64,000 nucleotides of DNA from Chinchilla lanigera (GCF_000276665.1 NW_004955438.1:14106899-14170898), one strand, 5' to 3'; numbered from the stretch's first letter, positions 1 through 14,132 are shown. The notes: generated from the letters alone by a model not told the origin. Numbers and translations: made by a program.

Positions 1-2699
1 TGAGCACTCAGGATTCATCATCCCTTGTAAGAACACCAGTCTCTGGAGCTTCACCCTCACCACTTTATCCAAACATCTTGACCTCTTCAATGTCCCCTCT
101 AATACTAGCATGTTAGGGATCAGGATATTATTACAGAAATTTGGGGCTGAGGAGGGGGCCCTAAACATGCATGGTAAAATGCATGGCCCAATGGTGTATG
201 TTATGCTTCCTCTTTCCTCCCTGAGAGCTTGAATCTCAAATGAGAAACAAATTTATTCTCTACAAGAACACGAAGGAGGAATGTCAGAGCAAAGAAGAAA
301 AAGATATACCTTCCTGGCCTTAACATCACATCAACGGAACCTCTTAGGGCACAAATGGGAAAACCGATCAATTTTTCCATCGGGGACAAAACCGTCAGCT
401 GGCTGTGAAACTATCCAGGTGTGTAAATTCACCTCAAAGGATTAATCAGCCAGAAGCAGCAACAAACACCTGGAAACCTGCAGGTGTGTTCTTCCCACAC
501 TTGGGAACAGAAGACCCTGCCATAACTGATTGCGTTGCCGTGTCACCAGGATGGCCCTGTGTATGTCAGTGACCTTCTTGCAAGGTAACCTCCCTGTCTC
601 TAGAAGGCAGCTATCATCTCCGGCAAGATGAGTGGGAAAGACAGACTTTGCACACAAACATGTGTGCGGACCGAACACGTGAGACACGGTGTTTGAATGG
701 GGGAGGTGGGCACAGGTCTTCATGCTGGATGGTGACATAGGGGAATGGGTCTCACGTACATCGATTTCTAAAACCTGTAGTCTCCTAGGAGATTGAGGAA
801 GTAAGTGACAGATGGTTTTTTCAATATGACAAGTTTGAAGAAATGGGCCAGCAGGTGCTTAACAGTTTACATTTCGTGCGGAGACCAACCCACTCTGTGG
901 GTCTCCTCTGCTGTCCCTAGCCCCCTACCCCGGGAGGTTCAAGGATCTCTGACCTCGATCACTAGCAGACGACCCCTGAATGTCAGAGAATAACTGTCCT
1001 CAGAGGAAGTGAACCCTCAGGGGTAGGAGAAGAGATGCAAGTGTGAGCAGCACAGGGGTGGGCAGAGGAGGAGCACAGGGACTCCTAGGAGACCCCTTCT
1101 GCTGGGAGAGAAGTGGCCACAGGTCCCAAGAGTGGCGGAGAGCCACACCCATACACAGCACAGGGTGGAAACAACCACGCCTTGCTTCCTGCCACCTTTG
1201 GACTCGGTAAGAGTTGGACTGTATCCCTTGAACCTAAAATAAATATTTGAACTGAGTAACATTGTTCAGGATTGCACATTCACTTGGGAGCAGGTGGTGC
1301 CCCTTTCCAGCCAGCCCTGGGGCTCAGCTACAGCCCTGGGCTTTCCCAGTCAGAGAGGCAGGGGTGAAGGGCCATGCTACTCTCACCCTCCTCTGCCATG
1401 AAGGGCCTGCACGCAAGGCCCGAGGCCAACAGTGCATCTGTTTGGGATTCTTCTATGCCACCCACATTTTCCCTGGGCCAACACTCTCATAGGCTCCAGG
1501 CTCTCCAGGCTGCAAGATAAATGATACACAGGCCATGTTTGTTTACAGCCTACTAGAGAACACCCAAGAGCGATTCCTTCAATATGGCAAGTGTCACGCT
1601 AGGGAGATGAGGAAGGCATCACCAAGAGGAGCAGGACTCTTGGAGTAGAAGACATTTGGATGAAGCTAGAGGGATAACATGGCAGAGTCTCTTTCACCCT
1701 CCAATATCCATACTCTCAAGTGAAGACTGCATATTTAGCTTCCCTTACAGCAAAGTATGGCTATAAGACCAACTTCTGGGTAGTGGAATATAATTAAAAG
1801 TAATGTGTACAACATCTAGATCATGCTGTCCTTCCTCTGCTGGGATGCAGTTGTGATGGCGAGAGCTGGAGCAGATGTCTTAGATCCAGAGATGAAAACC
1901 ATGCACTGAACTACCCTACCAGTGGAACCACTTGCCTCTAAATTGCAGCATGAGAGAGAAATGAAATTCTCTTGTGTCTAAACAATGTATTGCAGGCCTT
2001 TTGGTCATAGTAGCTTAGACTGTATTCTACAAATTTGCCGGAATTAGCCCAAAGAGAAAACCACACATGCAAGGGCCCAGAGGCATGAGAAGCACAGAAT
2101 ATTCAGAGAGCTAAGAGCAGTTGAACTTGAGTGGTTAACACGTGCAGACACATGTGGATGAGCACAGGGAGTGCTGGGCAAAGGCTGGCCCGGGGGATGT
2201 CATCCCATTAGTAAACGTGGCATGGGTCAAGCTAGGTCAGCTGGGGGAAGGGATGACAGAGGACAATGAAACCAGGAAGAATTGGACAAGAGAAAATAAA
2301 AGAAAATAAAGAGACAGATGCGGGAGGAAAATGGGGTGGCTGATACAGAGAGACAGATACAGAAATAAAAACAGCTGTTCCCTTCTGTGTGGGGGTAATG
2401 GGTAGCAGTTTTGGGGATCGTTTTCTCCAGTGAGACCCTACCGATGTCCTTGCCTTTTGCAGTTCAGCAAGAACTGGCACTGACTTGTGTTCTGATGAGT
2501 TTGTTTCCACTGGAACAGTTTGACTTTTATATTTTAAAAAAGCCACAGTAAGGTGAGCCCTTCTCTCTCCAATTATCCCTTGACACTGAAGGGTATGTTC
2601 AAGAGTCTGCTATTAAGTGCCTCCTCGGTTGGGTTCTTATAAATGCTTCTGCAGCAAGACTTAGTAGGAGGAATGGAGACAATTCTAATAAAAACCATT

Positions 2700-3130
2700 A
2701 AAAACAACTGATGCAATACGCTTCCCCAGTGGCCACTCTCTCTGTTCCCTCAAGTCACTATGCTCAGACCTTACGTTCTCCACTTCATCCAATCAGGCTT
2801 CCATCTCTCAGGCCACCCCTGATGAGCACCATCAGTGACCTCCTTGATGTCAAACCAGTGGTTGGATCTCATTCCCAGCCTTTTTCTTTCACACCTTCTG
2901 GGCAGCATTTGGCACAGCCAACCCCTTCTGCTTCTTTAAATACCCTTCTCATTGGTCTCCCATGATCCCACTCTCCCTTGCTTTGGAAGCTCCCCAAGGC
3001 CTAGCCTGGTAACCAGTGTGACCAGGTCATCATACAAATTCAAGCCTTTGTATTTGAGCCCAGTCTGGTCTTGCCTTTCATACCCTGCATCGCTGGCCCA
3101 GAAGAGACAAGTCAGTAAACATGTGCTGGA
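2700..3130 (+). mobile_element. LINE L2 ORF2-like remnant
   Basis: Contains the L2 tract catcagtgacctccttgatg ... gcagcatttggcacagcca and C/T-rich flanks. Open frames at 2711-3321 are remnants of this and of the following MER5. Confidence 0.65.
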
Positions 3131-3204
3131 CTAAAAAAATGCTGCTGGTGGCAGAATTTTACAGCTGGGAAGACTTTAGAAAGCATCCAGTCCAGTGGTT
3201 TTCC

Positions 3205-3310
3205 TTAAAGCATGTAGAAAGCTTCTGGTCCAATGCTTCTCCACCTTGGCTATATATTGTAATCACCCAGGAAGCTTATGAATCTGCCCTTTCCCAGCTA
3301 AGCCACATTC
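3205..3310 (+). mobile_element. MER5-type hAT DNA transposon remnant
   Basis: Diverged copies of the MER5 ends: ccaatgcttctccaccttggc and attgtaatcacccaggaagct. Confidence 0.65.
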
Positions 3311-3779
3311 TGCCTCTATGAAGTATTTTGCGCATGACTTATGAAAGCCCTCTTTTTTGCCACCACGGCTGGTGGACCTGGCCTCGTGTCCAGGCAAGGC
3401 CATGCTCCCAGGGCTGCGCTGACCCAGGGGGGTACTCAGTGATTTGCTCTATCTCCTCTAAGTACTCTAATCTTTTGTCCCAGATGGGATTTTAGTCAGG
3501 GATGGTAACAAGGCTACCCTTGGACTATCATCATTAGGAAAATGACTTGAGCCCCAGGAGAAGGAATGTAGACTTCTATCCTTCCCTATGCCCATGGTGC
3601 TGCCTGCCGTAGGCAGTACGAAGATGTGGGGATTAGAAGGAGCCCCTGAAGTAGGTTTCTGTCAGCACATGTCCCAGGTTTCTCTAAGGTACTCCAGGGA
3701 CAATCAGACATACAGTGACTTCTCACCCACGGAACATGAGCTCCTCAGGGACAAGACCATATCTTAATCCCTTCCACAT

Positions 3780-4020
3780 CCCTATATGGAACCTGAAACA
3801 CTCAGCTAATAACAATACATAACAGGGCATTTGTAAAAGGCTTAGCATGCTCCAGCCACCATGCTGTGTGCTTTACATATACGATCTGATTGCATCCACC
3901 CAACCACTCTACAAGGTTGGAACTATTTGCTCATTTTACAGATAAGGAAAATGAGACCTGGACAGATTAAATAACGCAACCAACAACCACAGCTAGCTAC
4001 TGATGGAGCTGCACTCATCC
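3780..4020 (-). mobile_element. MIR SINE (antisense)
   Basis: tgctttacatatacgatctgat, ctcattttacagataaggaaaa, gattaaataacgcaacc: MIR core in antisense. Confidence 0.75.
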
Positions 4021-4089
4021 ATTTCCACCACAGGAAGCCCTCACGGGACTTAAATGAACAACCCCCATCCCACCCCACCTTACAGCATG

Positions 4090-4440
4090 CTGGACAGGCT
4101 GGTTGAAGTTACTGTCCATAATCACAAGATATGACGCAGATGAACCTGGCCGACATTGTGTCAAGTAAAAGAAGCCAGTCACAAAAGACAAATACAGTAG
4201 GTTTCCACTTATATGAGGTATCTGAGCAGTCTCATTCATGGGGACAGAAAGTGGAATGGTGATTACCAGAGGCTGGGGAGGGGAGAAGGGCTGTTGTTTA
4301 ATGGGTACAAAGTTTCATGTTCACAAGATGAAATTCTTAGATGTAAGTGAATGTACTTATCACTATTGAACTGTGCACTAAAAGATGGCAGATTTCATGG
4401 TATACATGTTTGACCACAATAAAAGAATTAATATCTATAA
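4090..4440 (+). mobile_element. Old L1 3' end
   Basis: Shows the L1M-type 3' UTR series: aatacagtaggtttccactt, ggtgattaccagaggctgggg, tgaactgtgcact, ending in an A-rich tail. Confidence 0.75.
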
Positions 4441-4729
4441 ATCAAAGCCTATGGTCCAATGGATTTCATTCCAAGTTTTACAAAATATCCCTACACAAAT
4501 AGGTAACTGACCTGTGATCTAAACCAAAAGCCTGTGAAGAGTATAGCAGGCATCCTGCCTCCCCAAGGAGCTCAACTTTCCATCCCAAAGAGGGATGGGG
4601 TGGAAGGGAGGCAACAGCAGAAAAGAAATGGAGAGGGAAGCAAGAATAAAGAGGTCTGGACTATGATATGAGATCCCTCAAGCCAAGCCTCTGGTACCTC
4701 AGTTCAAAGCACAAGAGGATGCGAACACA

Positions 4730-4990
4730 CAGGCTTTGGAGTCATGCCTGATTCAAATCGTGATGCCCTTTTAAATTGTATTTATTTATTTATTTATTAG
4801 CTATGCTGCTTTTAAATAAGATCTTTGTTTAAACATATTTGGGGGTCTGTTTTTTAGTTAGCCCTACAAGCCTTGAGGTCCTCATTTATGAAGGGAATAA
4901 CTAATGACACTTAACCTGTGGGGTTTTGTGAGGAGCATACGTAAGGAAAGTCCTTCATATAGACACAGAACTGGCCCTCCGATAATGCTG
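4730..4990 (+). mobile_element. MIR SINE interrupted by a (TTTA)n/AT-rich stretch
   Basis: ggctttggagtcatgcctgattcaaatc, gaggtcctcatttatgaaggg, ttaacctgtggggttttgtgagg are MIR landmarks either side of an AT-rich insert around 4775-4855. Confidence 0.6.
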
Positions 4991-7900
4991 ATTAAAATTT
5001 CAGGTCATGAATCAGGAGGAAGAAAAGAAAAGAGAAGAGGGAGAGGAAGGGCCATTAACCTTCTAAGAGAAGAAACAGGCGACTGAAAGGCAGGTTCTTG
5101 TCCAGAACTTGTTCCTCAGTGGTCTCCAGGCAAGTCTAACACATCTGTCTTCTCCCCTGGAGGCTCAGGTCTCCGAGCTCTTGTGGCTGACAAGGCTGAT
5201 AAATACAATCCTCTGGGGCCCAGGTGAGGGTCCAACCCTCACGACACACACCTCCTCCTCTTCCACAGGCAGGGCTGAGGAGGCCCCCTGCAGGGCGCAG
5301 GAGGAAAAGGTGTCAGTGTGGCGTACAGCCCACAATGTGCCACTGCGTACAAAAGCAGGGCTGATGCCGGCCAAATACAGGGAAAACTCCCAGAAAGGAG
5401 GGAGGAGGACACCTCACCTGGTGCCACTTTTAGAAGTATTTGGGAGTACGGTGATGGTACCTTCTGCTTTCTGTTGTACCTGCACCACCTGTCTTATAAA
5501 GGTTCTATAAATATTGTTTTTGTAGATATTGCTTATAACAAGCATTATTCACTCCACATATTGTTATACTGTGTATGCATTGTTACATTCTGCAGTTGTT
5601 ACAATATAAAAAACTGTTACAATATATAAATGTTGTGATATTTCCTCTAAAATAAGAATGTCCTAGTATTTCCCCCATGGACCTCTTTCAGGGCCAGTTT
5701 AATAGGCTTCTTCAAATGGCACTCCAGGGGCTTAGGAAAAAATAGAGGGGTTAATGATTCAGCCTTCTCTCAGTATGTCAAAGCAGTTACTGATTCAAAA
5801 AAGGAGAAAACATTCTTATCAAAGTAACAGCTGTTAATTCCTTCCTTCCTTCAGTTAATCAATGTTATTGAGTAGTATAGAATGGATTTATAATTTTTAC
5901 TCCTTGTCTTCCAATACTCTGAGTGTGAAGTTTTTTTCTATCTGTACAGTATTCTCAGGCAGCTCTGGAGTATTACTTCCTTGTTATACAAGTGACAGAA
6001 ATAAAGCGGAGATGGTTAGTATATAGGACAAAAAGTACATATTAAGAACTTAAATGTACCACTGCTAACTAGGTTTATGTCAGTTTTCCCATCATACCAT
6101 GCCTGAATTTGGGGGATTCGATGAGATGGGAGATTCCACTGGAGGAAATGCTGCCTTAAAGGTATTTATAGAACCATTACCATTACAGGAAAGAAACCTG
6201 CCTTTTTCTGGGTCATATAATAAAGAATGAGAGAACTGTTGTCTAAACCTATTGTATGTCAGAATGCATCTGAAAGTGTCACATTACGGTTTTGCGGGCA
6301 GCCACTTACACAGTCCGCAGTGTCTGTTTCTCAGCCAGAGAGCAAGGGGTGTGTGGCAGAGAGAGCAACTTTGACAATTTTGCAGGCCACTATATTCCTG
6401 TTGCTCATTTAAAAAGGAAGGCTGTTTGGGAATATGATCTGGCTGGTGGGATGGGACAGATTTTCTGAGCAGGAAGACATCATCATTTTAACTCTCAGTC
6501 AATAGACTTTCATTCATCTGTCATTCATTATATCAGCAAATATTTACCAAGCTACTTTTATGTTCTTGGCATAGGGCTCAGCACTATGGATACCAAAATG
6601 AGTAAATCATATTCCAAACAAATTTCAAAGACTCAGTATCACACAAACCATATTCCCTGGTGGCAAAGCAATTAAGTCAGAAATCAATATGAAAAGGTAA
6701 ATTACACCCCCATAAATATGTACACTTTAAGAATTCACCATTAAATAAATCATGGCCCATAAGAAGTGATCATAAAGGAAGCTGTAAAAGTCTTATAACT
6801 TAAGAGCAATGCAGTCGTGACACTTTAGTCAATATAGTCATGACGCTTTACTCAACAATAAACCCACTTACACGATGATAATGGAGCTGAAAAATTCCTG
6901 CTACCTCATACTTTTACTGTATCCTTTCTAGGCTTAGAAATATTTAGATATACAAATACCATTGTGTTACAATTGCCTACAGTGTTCAGTAGAGTAACCT
7001 GCTGTGTGGGTATACAGCCTAAGAGCAATTGGCTACACCACGTAGTCCAGATGTGGAATAGACTCTACCTTCCAGGTGTGTGTACCTGTGCTCTATGATA
7101 TTTGCACAATGATGAAATTTCCTAACACCACTTTTCTCAGAAAATATTTCTGTTGTTAAGAAACACGGTGTATCCAAACTTGTGAGAAACCAAGGAAAAC
7201 ATACATATTCTTAAATACTGATCTTAGAAAACAAGAAAGGCTTATAATTCATATAAGCCTGAGAAATTAAGAAAGGGACAAAAGAAGCCAATATTTAGAA
7301 GATAAAAATAATGAGACACTAAGAACAAAAACTAGTGGGATAAAAAGTAAAAAGAAAAAGAAATAGAGGGGACCAACAAAGTTAGAAATCAATTCTCTGA
7401 AAATGATTATAAATTGAAATGACTTGGCAATATTTGGTTTTCTTAAAGAAAGGTCAGTACAAAAACATGAAATGTAAAAATAGCAATGGAACTATAGATG
7501 CAGCAGAGATTTTTAAAAAGATAATATAAAGACTGCTATAGAAAAGTTCATTCAAGTAAGACTAAAGACTTAAATGGATAAATTCTTAGAAAACCATCTT
7601 GTAAAACTGACATAAGAAGAGACACAAAGTCCAAATAGTCCCATACCTATAAAAAATTTATATTAGAAGCTAAAAACCCTCACACACAAGTACAAAACTG
7701 TACCTTATTGATCATATGGGCAAATTATAATAAATATTCCATAAATAGATCATTTTAGCCTCTCAGAGAATAGAAAATAAAGAACATTTCATTCTACCAA
7801 GCTGATATGATACCAAAATCAAAAAGAGTAATTCAAACAAGGAATATGAAAAACCATTTATAGATATTAATGCCACAAACCATAAACAAAACATTAGCCA

Positions 7901-8119
7901 AACAAGTTGGGCAGTAAATTTTAAACAGTTATGCTACATCATGATCAAGTTGGTTTTCCTAGAAATGTTAAGGTAGCTTAGAAAGAAAATCTGTCAATGT
8001 AATTCCTAACATAAGCAGATTTTTAAAAGCATGTAGTTATCTCAGTACTGGCAGAACTCTTTTTCACCTGATAAAACATCCATTCATAATTTAAACAACA
8101 GCAACAACAACAATGAATC

Positions 8120-8360
8120 TAGTCAACTGTTATGGTGCACCCTTGTAGTCCAAGCACTCTGGGAGGCTCAGGAAGAAGAGTAGCAAGTTCAAGACCAGCC
8201 TAAACAACTTAGTGACTTAGCAAGACCATGTCTCATAATAAAACCTATAATTAGGCTTGGGATGTGGTTCAGTGCAAAGGTCCTAAGTTGAATCCCCAGT
8301 ACTATAAGAAAGGAAGGAAAGAAGGAAAAAAGGAAAAGAAAGAGAGAGAAACAGAGGATG
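8120..8360 (+). mobile_element. B1-ID SINE dimer
   Basis: B1-like left part (gtggtgcac-type start, gggaggctcagg, agttcaagaccagcctaaac) fused to an ID-like right part (ggcttgggatgtggttcagtg ... gaatccccagtac) and an A/G-rich tail. Diverged copy inside the L1. The fused architecture is typical of squirrel-related and some other non-murid rodents. Confidence 0.75.
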
Positions 8361-8547
8361 GGAAGGAGGGGGAGAAGGATGATGCCACTCAGCAAAACTG
8401 ATTCTTAATGATGATCTATTAGACACAGTCATTCTACTATCAGGAAAAAAAACAAGGTACCCATTGTTACCACCTATGTTTAACATTAGTCTAAAGATCC
8501 CAGCTGCTACAAAAGATGTGAACAATAAAAAGCATAATAATTAGAAA

Positions 8548-8665
8548 AGAAGAGGGTTAGAGAGGGCAGCAGGGAGGGTGAACATGATCAATATACAATA
8601 TGTACATGTTTAGAAATGTCATGTCAAGATCAATTAATTTGTACAATTAATATATATTAATAAAA
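8548..8665 (+). mobile_element. Short L1 3'-tail-like insert inside the L1
   Basis: A G-rich start (gagggcagcagggagggtg) followed by an AT-rich tail ending aataaaag, resembling L1 3' UTR ends elsewhere here. It interrupts ORF2-like sequence on both sides. Confidence 0.4.
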
Positions 8666-10589
8666 GTAGAAGAGACAAAACTCTCATTAGTCATAGGTAA
8701 TGTGACTATCAGAATCATCCAAGAGATTCTACAAAGTATAGAAAATAATAAGAGAATTTAAAAAAATTACAGAATTTTATAAACCATCTGGATATAGATA
8801 AATATTCCAAACTAAATTTCATTTTTATAAATTAGCAGCCAAGAGGAGAGTAGGCTTTTTAAAAGATCCTATTAATAAAGCAGCAAAAATATAAGATTTT
8901 TAGCAATGAAGCTAGACAGAGAGTCTAGAAGTGAATCTAGACAGAGATATATAAGAATCATTTGGGTAAAAATGATAAAATCTTATTGAAAGATATTAAA
9001 TAAGGCCTTAAAAAGAGAAGAGGTTTAATATTCAAAGATACAAAGGGTCAATAAAATAAAAATGTCAGTTCTACCCAAACATATCTAAAACTAAAAATTC
9101 AATGCAATTACAACCAAAATCTCAACAGGGTTTTTAAGGTACTTAGCCAAAGAAGAACCAAGACACTCCGAGAAAAGATAGAGAACCATGTCTTATCAGA
9201 TAATAAGACTAATGATAAAGCTACAAAAATTAACACTGAATGAAATGGTGCACAAATTAACAATGGAAGAAAGATAGAAAACAACTCTGGACATTTGATG
9301 GAAAAAACAGGGGCATCACAAAGCAATGGGGAAAGGAGGGGCTATTCAATAAAAGGTGTTGGGGAAACTAGAGATTAATCTCATGGAGAGAAATTAAACC
9401 TAATCTGTTATCTTACCATACATGCAAACTCCAAATGGTTTCAATTTGTATAGAAAGCTAAATTCTTAATAGTTGTAAAAGAAAACAGCAGAAAATATAT
9501 TCATGATTTCAGAGTAGGAAAAGCTTTCTCCAACAAACTAATAGAAAGTCACTAACTACAAAAAAGGAAATACTTACAAAACTGCATCAAAATTGGGAAT
9601 GTCCATTGCTAAAAAATGCCAAAAAGATACTGAAAAGATAAGACAAACTGGAAGAAGATACTGACAATATATCTAACTTTAAAAGGAATAGGATCTATAT
9701 AGAGAACTCATTCAAATCACAAGCATGCAAATGAAAGAAAAGTTAAAAGAAAAATAGACAAAAGATAATTTCACAAAGAGGAAAACAAATTGCCAATAGC
9801 TTTATTAAAAGATAATTAAGTTCAGTGATAACCTGGAGAGTGCTACTATGGACATGGGCCAGGGAAACATTTTACAACAATTAGATTGGCAGAAATTAAG
9901 ACGTTTGTTAATGCCAAGTGCTGGTGAAATTGTGGGTCTAAATAAATCCTCATGTACTGCTGATTGTTGTGTAAACTGATACAACTCTTTTGGAAAACAG
10001 TAAAGCACTATTTTGTAAAGCTGAAATTGCCATATTATACAGCCCACCAGTATGGTACCCAGAATATTGATAGCATCATGCATTCTCTGCCACAATAAAA
10101 AACAAAACAAAACAAAACAAAACCAAAAACAACCCAAACCGCTTCTGACAAAGGAATGAATCAATAAATTGTGGTAGACTCTCATCTTCCAGTGGAAAAG
10201 TATACAAAAGCAAAAAATAAACTATAGCCACATTCAACACCATAGAAAGGAATCTTAGGAATATGATGTTGAAAGCAATACACAAGTCTCCGAAGACCTC
10301 GGGAGGGATGGAAGGTACAAATGAGGAGAAGTGTATATCACTACACCAGCATAGGTCCTTAGGTCAGGGGCTAGATTTCCATACATGCACAATCAATAGG
10401 CTTTCTTCCAGCCTATGTGTAAGTTACATCCAATTCATGTATGTATCAAATATTGTGGGAGTCCTTTTAATGGTTTACTGGATTTACTGAGAGAGATGAA
10501 ATAACTACATCATATTCTCCAAAAAATATAATGGAGCAATTTTTAAAAAATGTTTGGGAAATATTTATTTCTGCAGGGTTTCTATGACC

Positions 10590-10730
10590 TGAAAATTATA
10601 CTGCCTCACTATTCACTCTGTGAGGCAGGCAGGGCTAGAAGTGTTATCTTCACTTTACAAAAAAAGGAAATTGAGATCCAAGATCACATAGCTTCTGAGG
10701 GGCAGACCTGAGGTTGGGCCCGCATACCCT
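10590..10730 (-). mobile_element. MIR SINE (antisense)
   Basis: ttatcttcactttacaaaaaaagg, gatccaagatcacatagctt. Confidence 0.65.
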
Positions 10731-11044
10731 GTCCCTGTCCCTGAAATCTTTCAGTAGTTGCTGCTACCTTCAGCATTTGCAGGAAAGACTTTAGTCTATT
10801 TTTGATACCTCAGTACTGAGCACTTAGCATGATTCTGCTCCATTGTCAGAAAAGCACTATTCAATTGCTTAAGATTTTCTTTCTCAGCCATGGCCAGAGA
10901 TATACTCCTGGGACATCAACCAGTTCAAAGTTTCTTAGAAGTTATCTTGTACTTTGTACATGACCAGCAGGGTCTTTTCTCCCCAAAGACAGAACTTCTC
11001 CTAACAAAACTTTTCTTAGGGAATTTATGGCTGCATACAGCTAT

Positions 11045-11210
11045 GCACATTACTTATTGAATACCACCTAATGTCATGTGCTTTGTATGCATTCTCACGT
11101 TTTATTATCACAGAAAAACCCATGAGATGGGTATTATCCCCATTTTACAGATTAAAAAAAACAAAACCAGTCTCAAAACTTAGTGTAACAAAAGGGTCAG
11201 GAGACAAAGA
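11045..11210 (-). mobile_element. MIR SINE (antisense)
   Basis: gctttgtatgcattctcacg, gatgggtattatccccatttt, cagattaaaaaaaac. Confidence 0.65.
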
Positions 11211-11759
11211 AGGACCAACAGCTCTGCACATGCAAGTAGAGCCAACAAGTTCCCGCAGCCAGGGGTGTCACCACATTAAAACAAAATGAGGTCAGTTACA
11301 CACTGGTGCTTTGATGTGGGGAGTGACAATGATGATGGTTACATGTAATATTCTACCAGTCTTGGTTTATTTGTTTTTTAAATTTTTCCCTCTATGGCCA
11401 GAAGAAGGACAAAGACAGCGGCACAAAAGAATTTAAGCCAGGTACTAGGTATTTTTCCTTGATTCAAAGCATGGTAACAGCCTGATATTTCTATGAAAAG
11501 GATTCATGGTATCATCTTCCAGATGATTTTTAATGAAAGGGAGCCTTAGTTGTCTTTGAGGAGCAGGTGGGTACCTGCCTACCTGAGGACAGGTGAGTAG
11601 CACAAATGATGGATCCAGGTCCCTTCCTTCTTTACTGGTGATCAGCCCCTAGTGTCACAGAAGAGTGTGTGACACTGAATTGGCTGGTAAATGCATCCTT
11701 TGTTATCTGCCCCTGATGGCTCAGAACACATTTTTGGCACTCTTGCTTCTTTTGTTTCT

Positions 11760-12345
11760 ACATAGAAGCTAGGTAAAGCTCTTGCTCACCTGGCATCCTG
11801 ATAACCCTCATTTGGTAAGAGCACCCCAACTTATCTTAGGAACCACTTTCTGGTACTTGCAGTCCATAAGTTCCAGGTAATTTTAGACGCACTGCTGCCT
11901 CCAGGGGTGGACTTGTGACACAGAGTTATTAAATCAAAGCCCTTTAGTTTGTTGGTCATAGTGATGAACTCAGGGATAGCATGGCTACCGGAGCCTGACC
12001 ATGTCCTCTTTCTGGTGCTCCGGGATTGAGACAGTTTCACTGGGTTGCTAAATTGGCACACAAAACCCTGAGCTTCTAGGAAACACTACTGCCACAGCCT
12101 CTTCTGAAGAGGCCTCAGTACTAGAGATGGGAGATGGAGAAAGAAAAACCATAGACTGAATAACAGACTGAGTCCCTGGATCCTGCATTGTCTGGAGCTA
12201 GTTTTACTTCTGGACTTTTCAGCTACGAAAAAGAACAAGTTATGTCGGCCATTTACTTGTTCTTTTGTTGCTTTGCTCAACCCACTTTGAGCAAGGTTTC
12301 TGTCACTTGTAACCAAACAGTCCTGATCACCAATGCACCAAGTTG
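11760..12345 (-). mobile_element. Ancient L1 (L1ME-like) 3' UTR
   Basis: Read on the minus strand it has ttacaagtgacagaaacc, aaaagtccagaagtaaaac, tggatccagggactca and gggtgctcttaccaaatgag, in the order of an old mammalian L1 3' UTR. Open frames here (11831-12061, 12086-12418) are remnants. Confidence 0.55.
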
Positions 12346-13754
12346 AATCAAACTTTCCTACTGTTTTATTGAACCAGAGCTCTAACGCTTTCACTTCATC
12401 AAAAGCCAAAGCACTCATGGTAACTAATGAGTGTATTTTATTTTAAAAAGTCAATATGGAGAAACCTACTCTGTGTTCCTAAAAATCTCTGCAGAATGCC
12501 ACAGTCTGAAGTTGTTGCTAACCTTGCTAACCTTGGAAATGTAGAGCTCACACAGAACATGACAGATGGCTTATAAGCACCTTGCATGAACAGAGGTAAG
12601 TGGCCCAAGGACACAGGTACCTGAAGCTCCTGCCAACCACCCCAGGAGCTGAAGGGACCGTATCCAGGAATCCTATCATGTGCCAGGGTAGAAACTCACA
12701 TCTAAAGCAAAGGTGGAGGCATTAAGTGAGGAGATGGAAGCATTAAAATCCTCATTAAATCTTCCTGAAGGTGGGAGACCTGCCTTAGGTGACAGCACAA
12801 GTTCCATCCTCCATACACCATTCTAGAACAAAGTGTTTTTAAGTTATGAGCATTTTTTTCAAAATCAGCCTGCCAAAGGCGAGCTATTTCCGCAGTGTCA
12901 GGCTTTCTGGAGTGTGTGGCTCTGGATTCGTGGGAAGGAACTGGAGCTCTGCTGAGAATGTTTTCACTCTCTCCGGCAGACCTGGACATTCAGCCAAGAA
13001 ATGGGGCAGGGGGTGGGGAGTGCTGGGGAGGCAGAAGGTCTCTGGGTTGGGGGTGGAGGGAGGAGTAGTCACAGAGCTGGCCAACAGAATGCCCTTATTT
13101 AACAAGTGATTGAAGAATTTCTTCAAAACTGGCCCAAAGAGTCATTCTGCTTGAACTCTGGGGGTTTAAGAATGCTGAACACCCAGTCTGCAGATTCTTC
13201 TGCTGACCCGCTATGGTCAAAGGAGGGTGAAAGGGTGGAAAGAGTTTCTTTTCTTTATAAATTCAGTAGCTCAGCTCTGTTGATGAGTGCAAAGAACCTA
13301 AGGAAAGCCTTGTTGCTGTTGCTGTTTTCTAGCTGCCTCATCTTCCTGTTTACCCAGCACTTATTACTCAACTTTCTTGGATATCAGATCCTTCAACAAT
13401 TCAGCAAACATTACAGACTACTCTCTGTGTAAGACAGGAGGTGAGGGACAGGAGAGAGACACAAAGAGGTGAGGCTCTGGTGAGTAGAGAACACAGACAC
13501 ACTACTAAGTTTAAAACACATGGAGATAAATGCCCCAATAAAGGTACCAGCAAAGCATTTTGGACACCCAGTGTGGGGGTAGGTTACAATGGACTTCAGA
13601 CAGGGACAGTAAAGATCTAAGAAGACCTCCTACAAGAAATCCCGTATGGACTGGGTCACTAAGGATAAGGAAAAAGAATGCTGTTCTCAGTGGTCCTTCT
13701 GAGCTGAGAAGAATGCCTGCTAGAGGAAAAAGGCTGTGTTCTGCGTTACAGGGA

Positions 13755-14132
13755 GAATCATCTGGCTTCAAAATTCATATATTGAAATCCTGACCTCCAG
13801 GATCTCAGAATGTGACTGCATATAAAGAGACCTCTTCAAACAGGTAATTAAGTTAAAATGGAGCCATTAGAGTTGGTCCTCGTCCAACATGACCGGTGCC
13901 CTTCTAAGAAGAGGAAATGTGGGGACAGACATGCAGAGGGAAGATGAGAAGACACAGGGAGCAGATGGCTGGCACAAAGCAAGGAGAGAGGTCTGCAACA
14001 GATTCCTCCTTTGCAGCTCCCAAGAGGAACCAACCCTGCCAATACCTCAATGTTGGACTAGTAGCCTCCACAACGGGGAAATAATAAATTTCTGTCCTTG
14101 AAGCCACCCAGTCTGTGGCAGTCCCAGCAAAC
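13755..14132 (+). mobile_element. MaLR LTR (MLT1-type)
   Basis: Strong match in order to MLT1 landmarks: attcatatattgaaatcctgac, taattaagttaaaatggagcc, cttctaagaagaggaaatgtgg, aggaaccaaccctgccaat, aataaatttctgt, gccacccagtctgtgg. The 5' tip is missing. Solo LTR in FBLN5 intron 4. Confidence 0.88.

Larger units (their letters stand above)
6620..10290 (+). mobile_element. Degraded L1, ORF2-like region, with nested insertions
   Basis: A 3.6-kb A-rich plus-strand stretch with L1 ORF2 landmarks, including a reverse-transcriptase-like tract near 7830-8000 (gaatatgaaaaaccatttat, catgatcaagttgg) and a C-terminal tract at 9280-9780. It has many stops and indels and no long frame. A B1-ID dimer (8120-8360) and an L1-tail-like insert (8548-8665) are nested in it. 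The 5' boundary is approximate. Confidence 0.65.

Noticed and set aside
5109..5510. 133-codon plus-strand frame in intron 4
   Set aside because: No family resemblance; overlapping antisense frames of similar length show the region is simply stop-poor.
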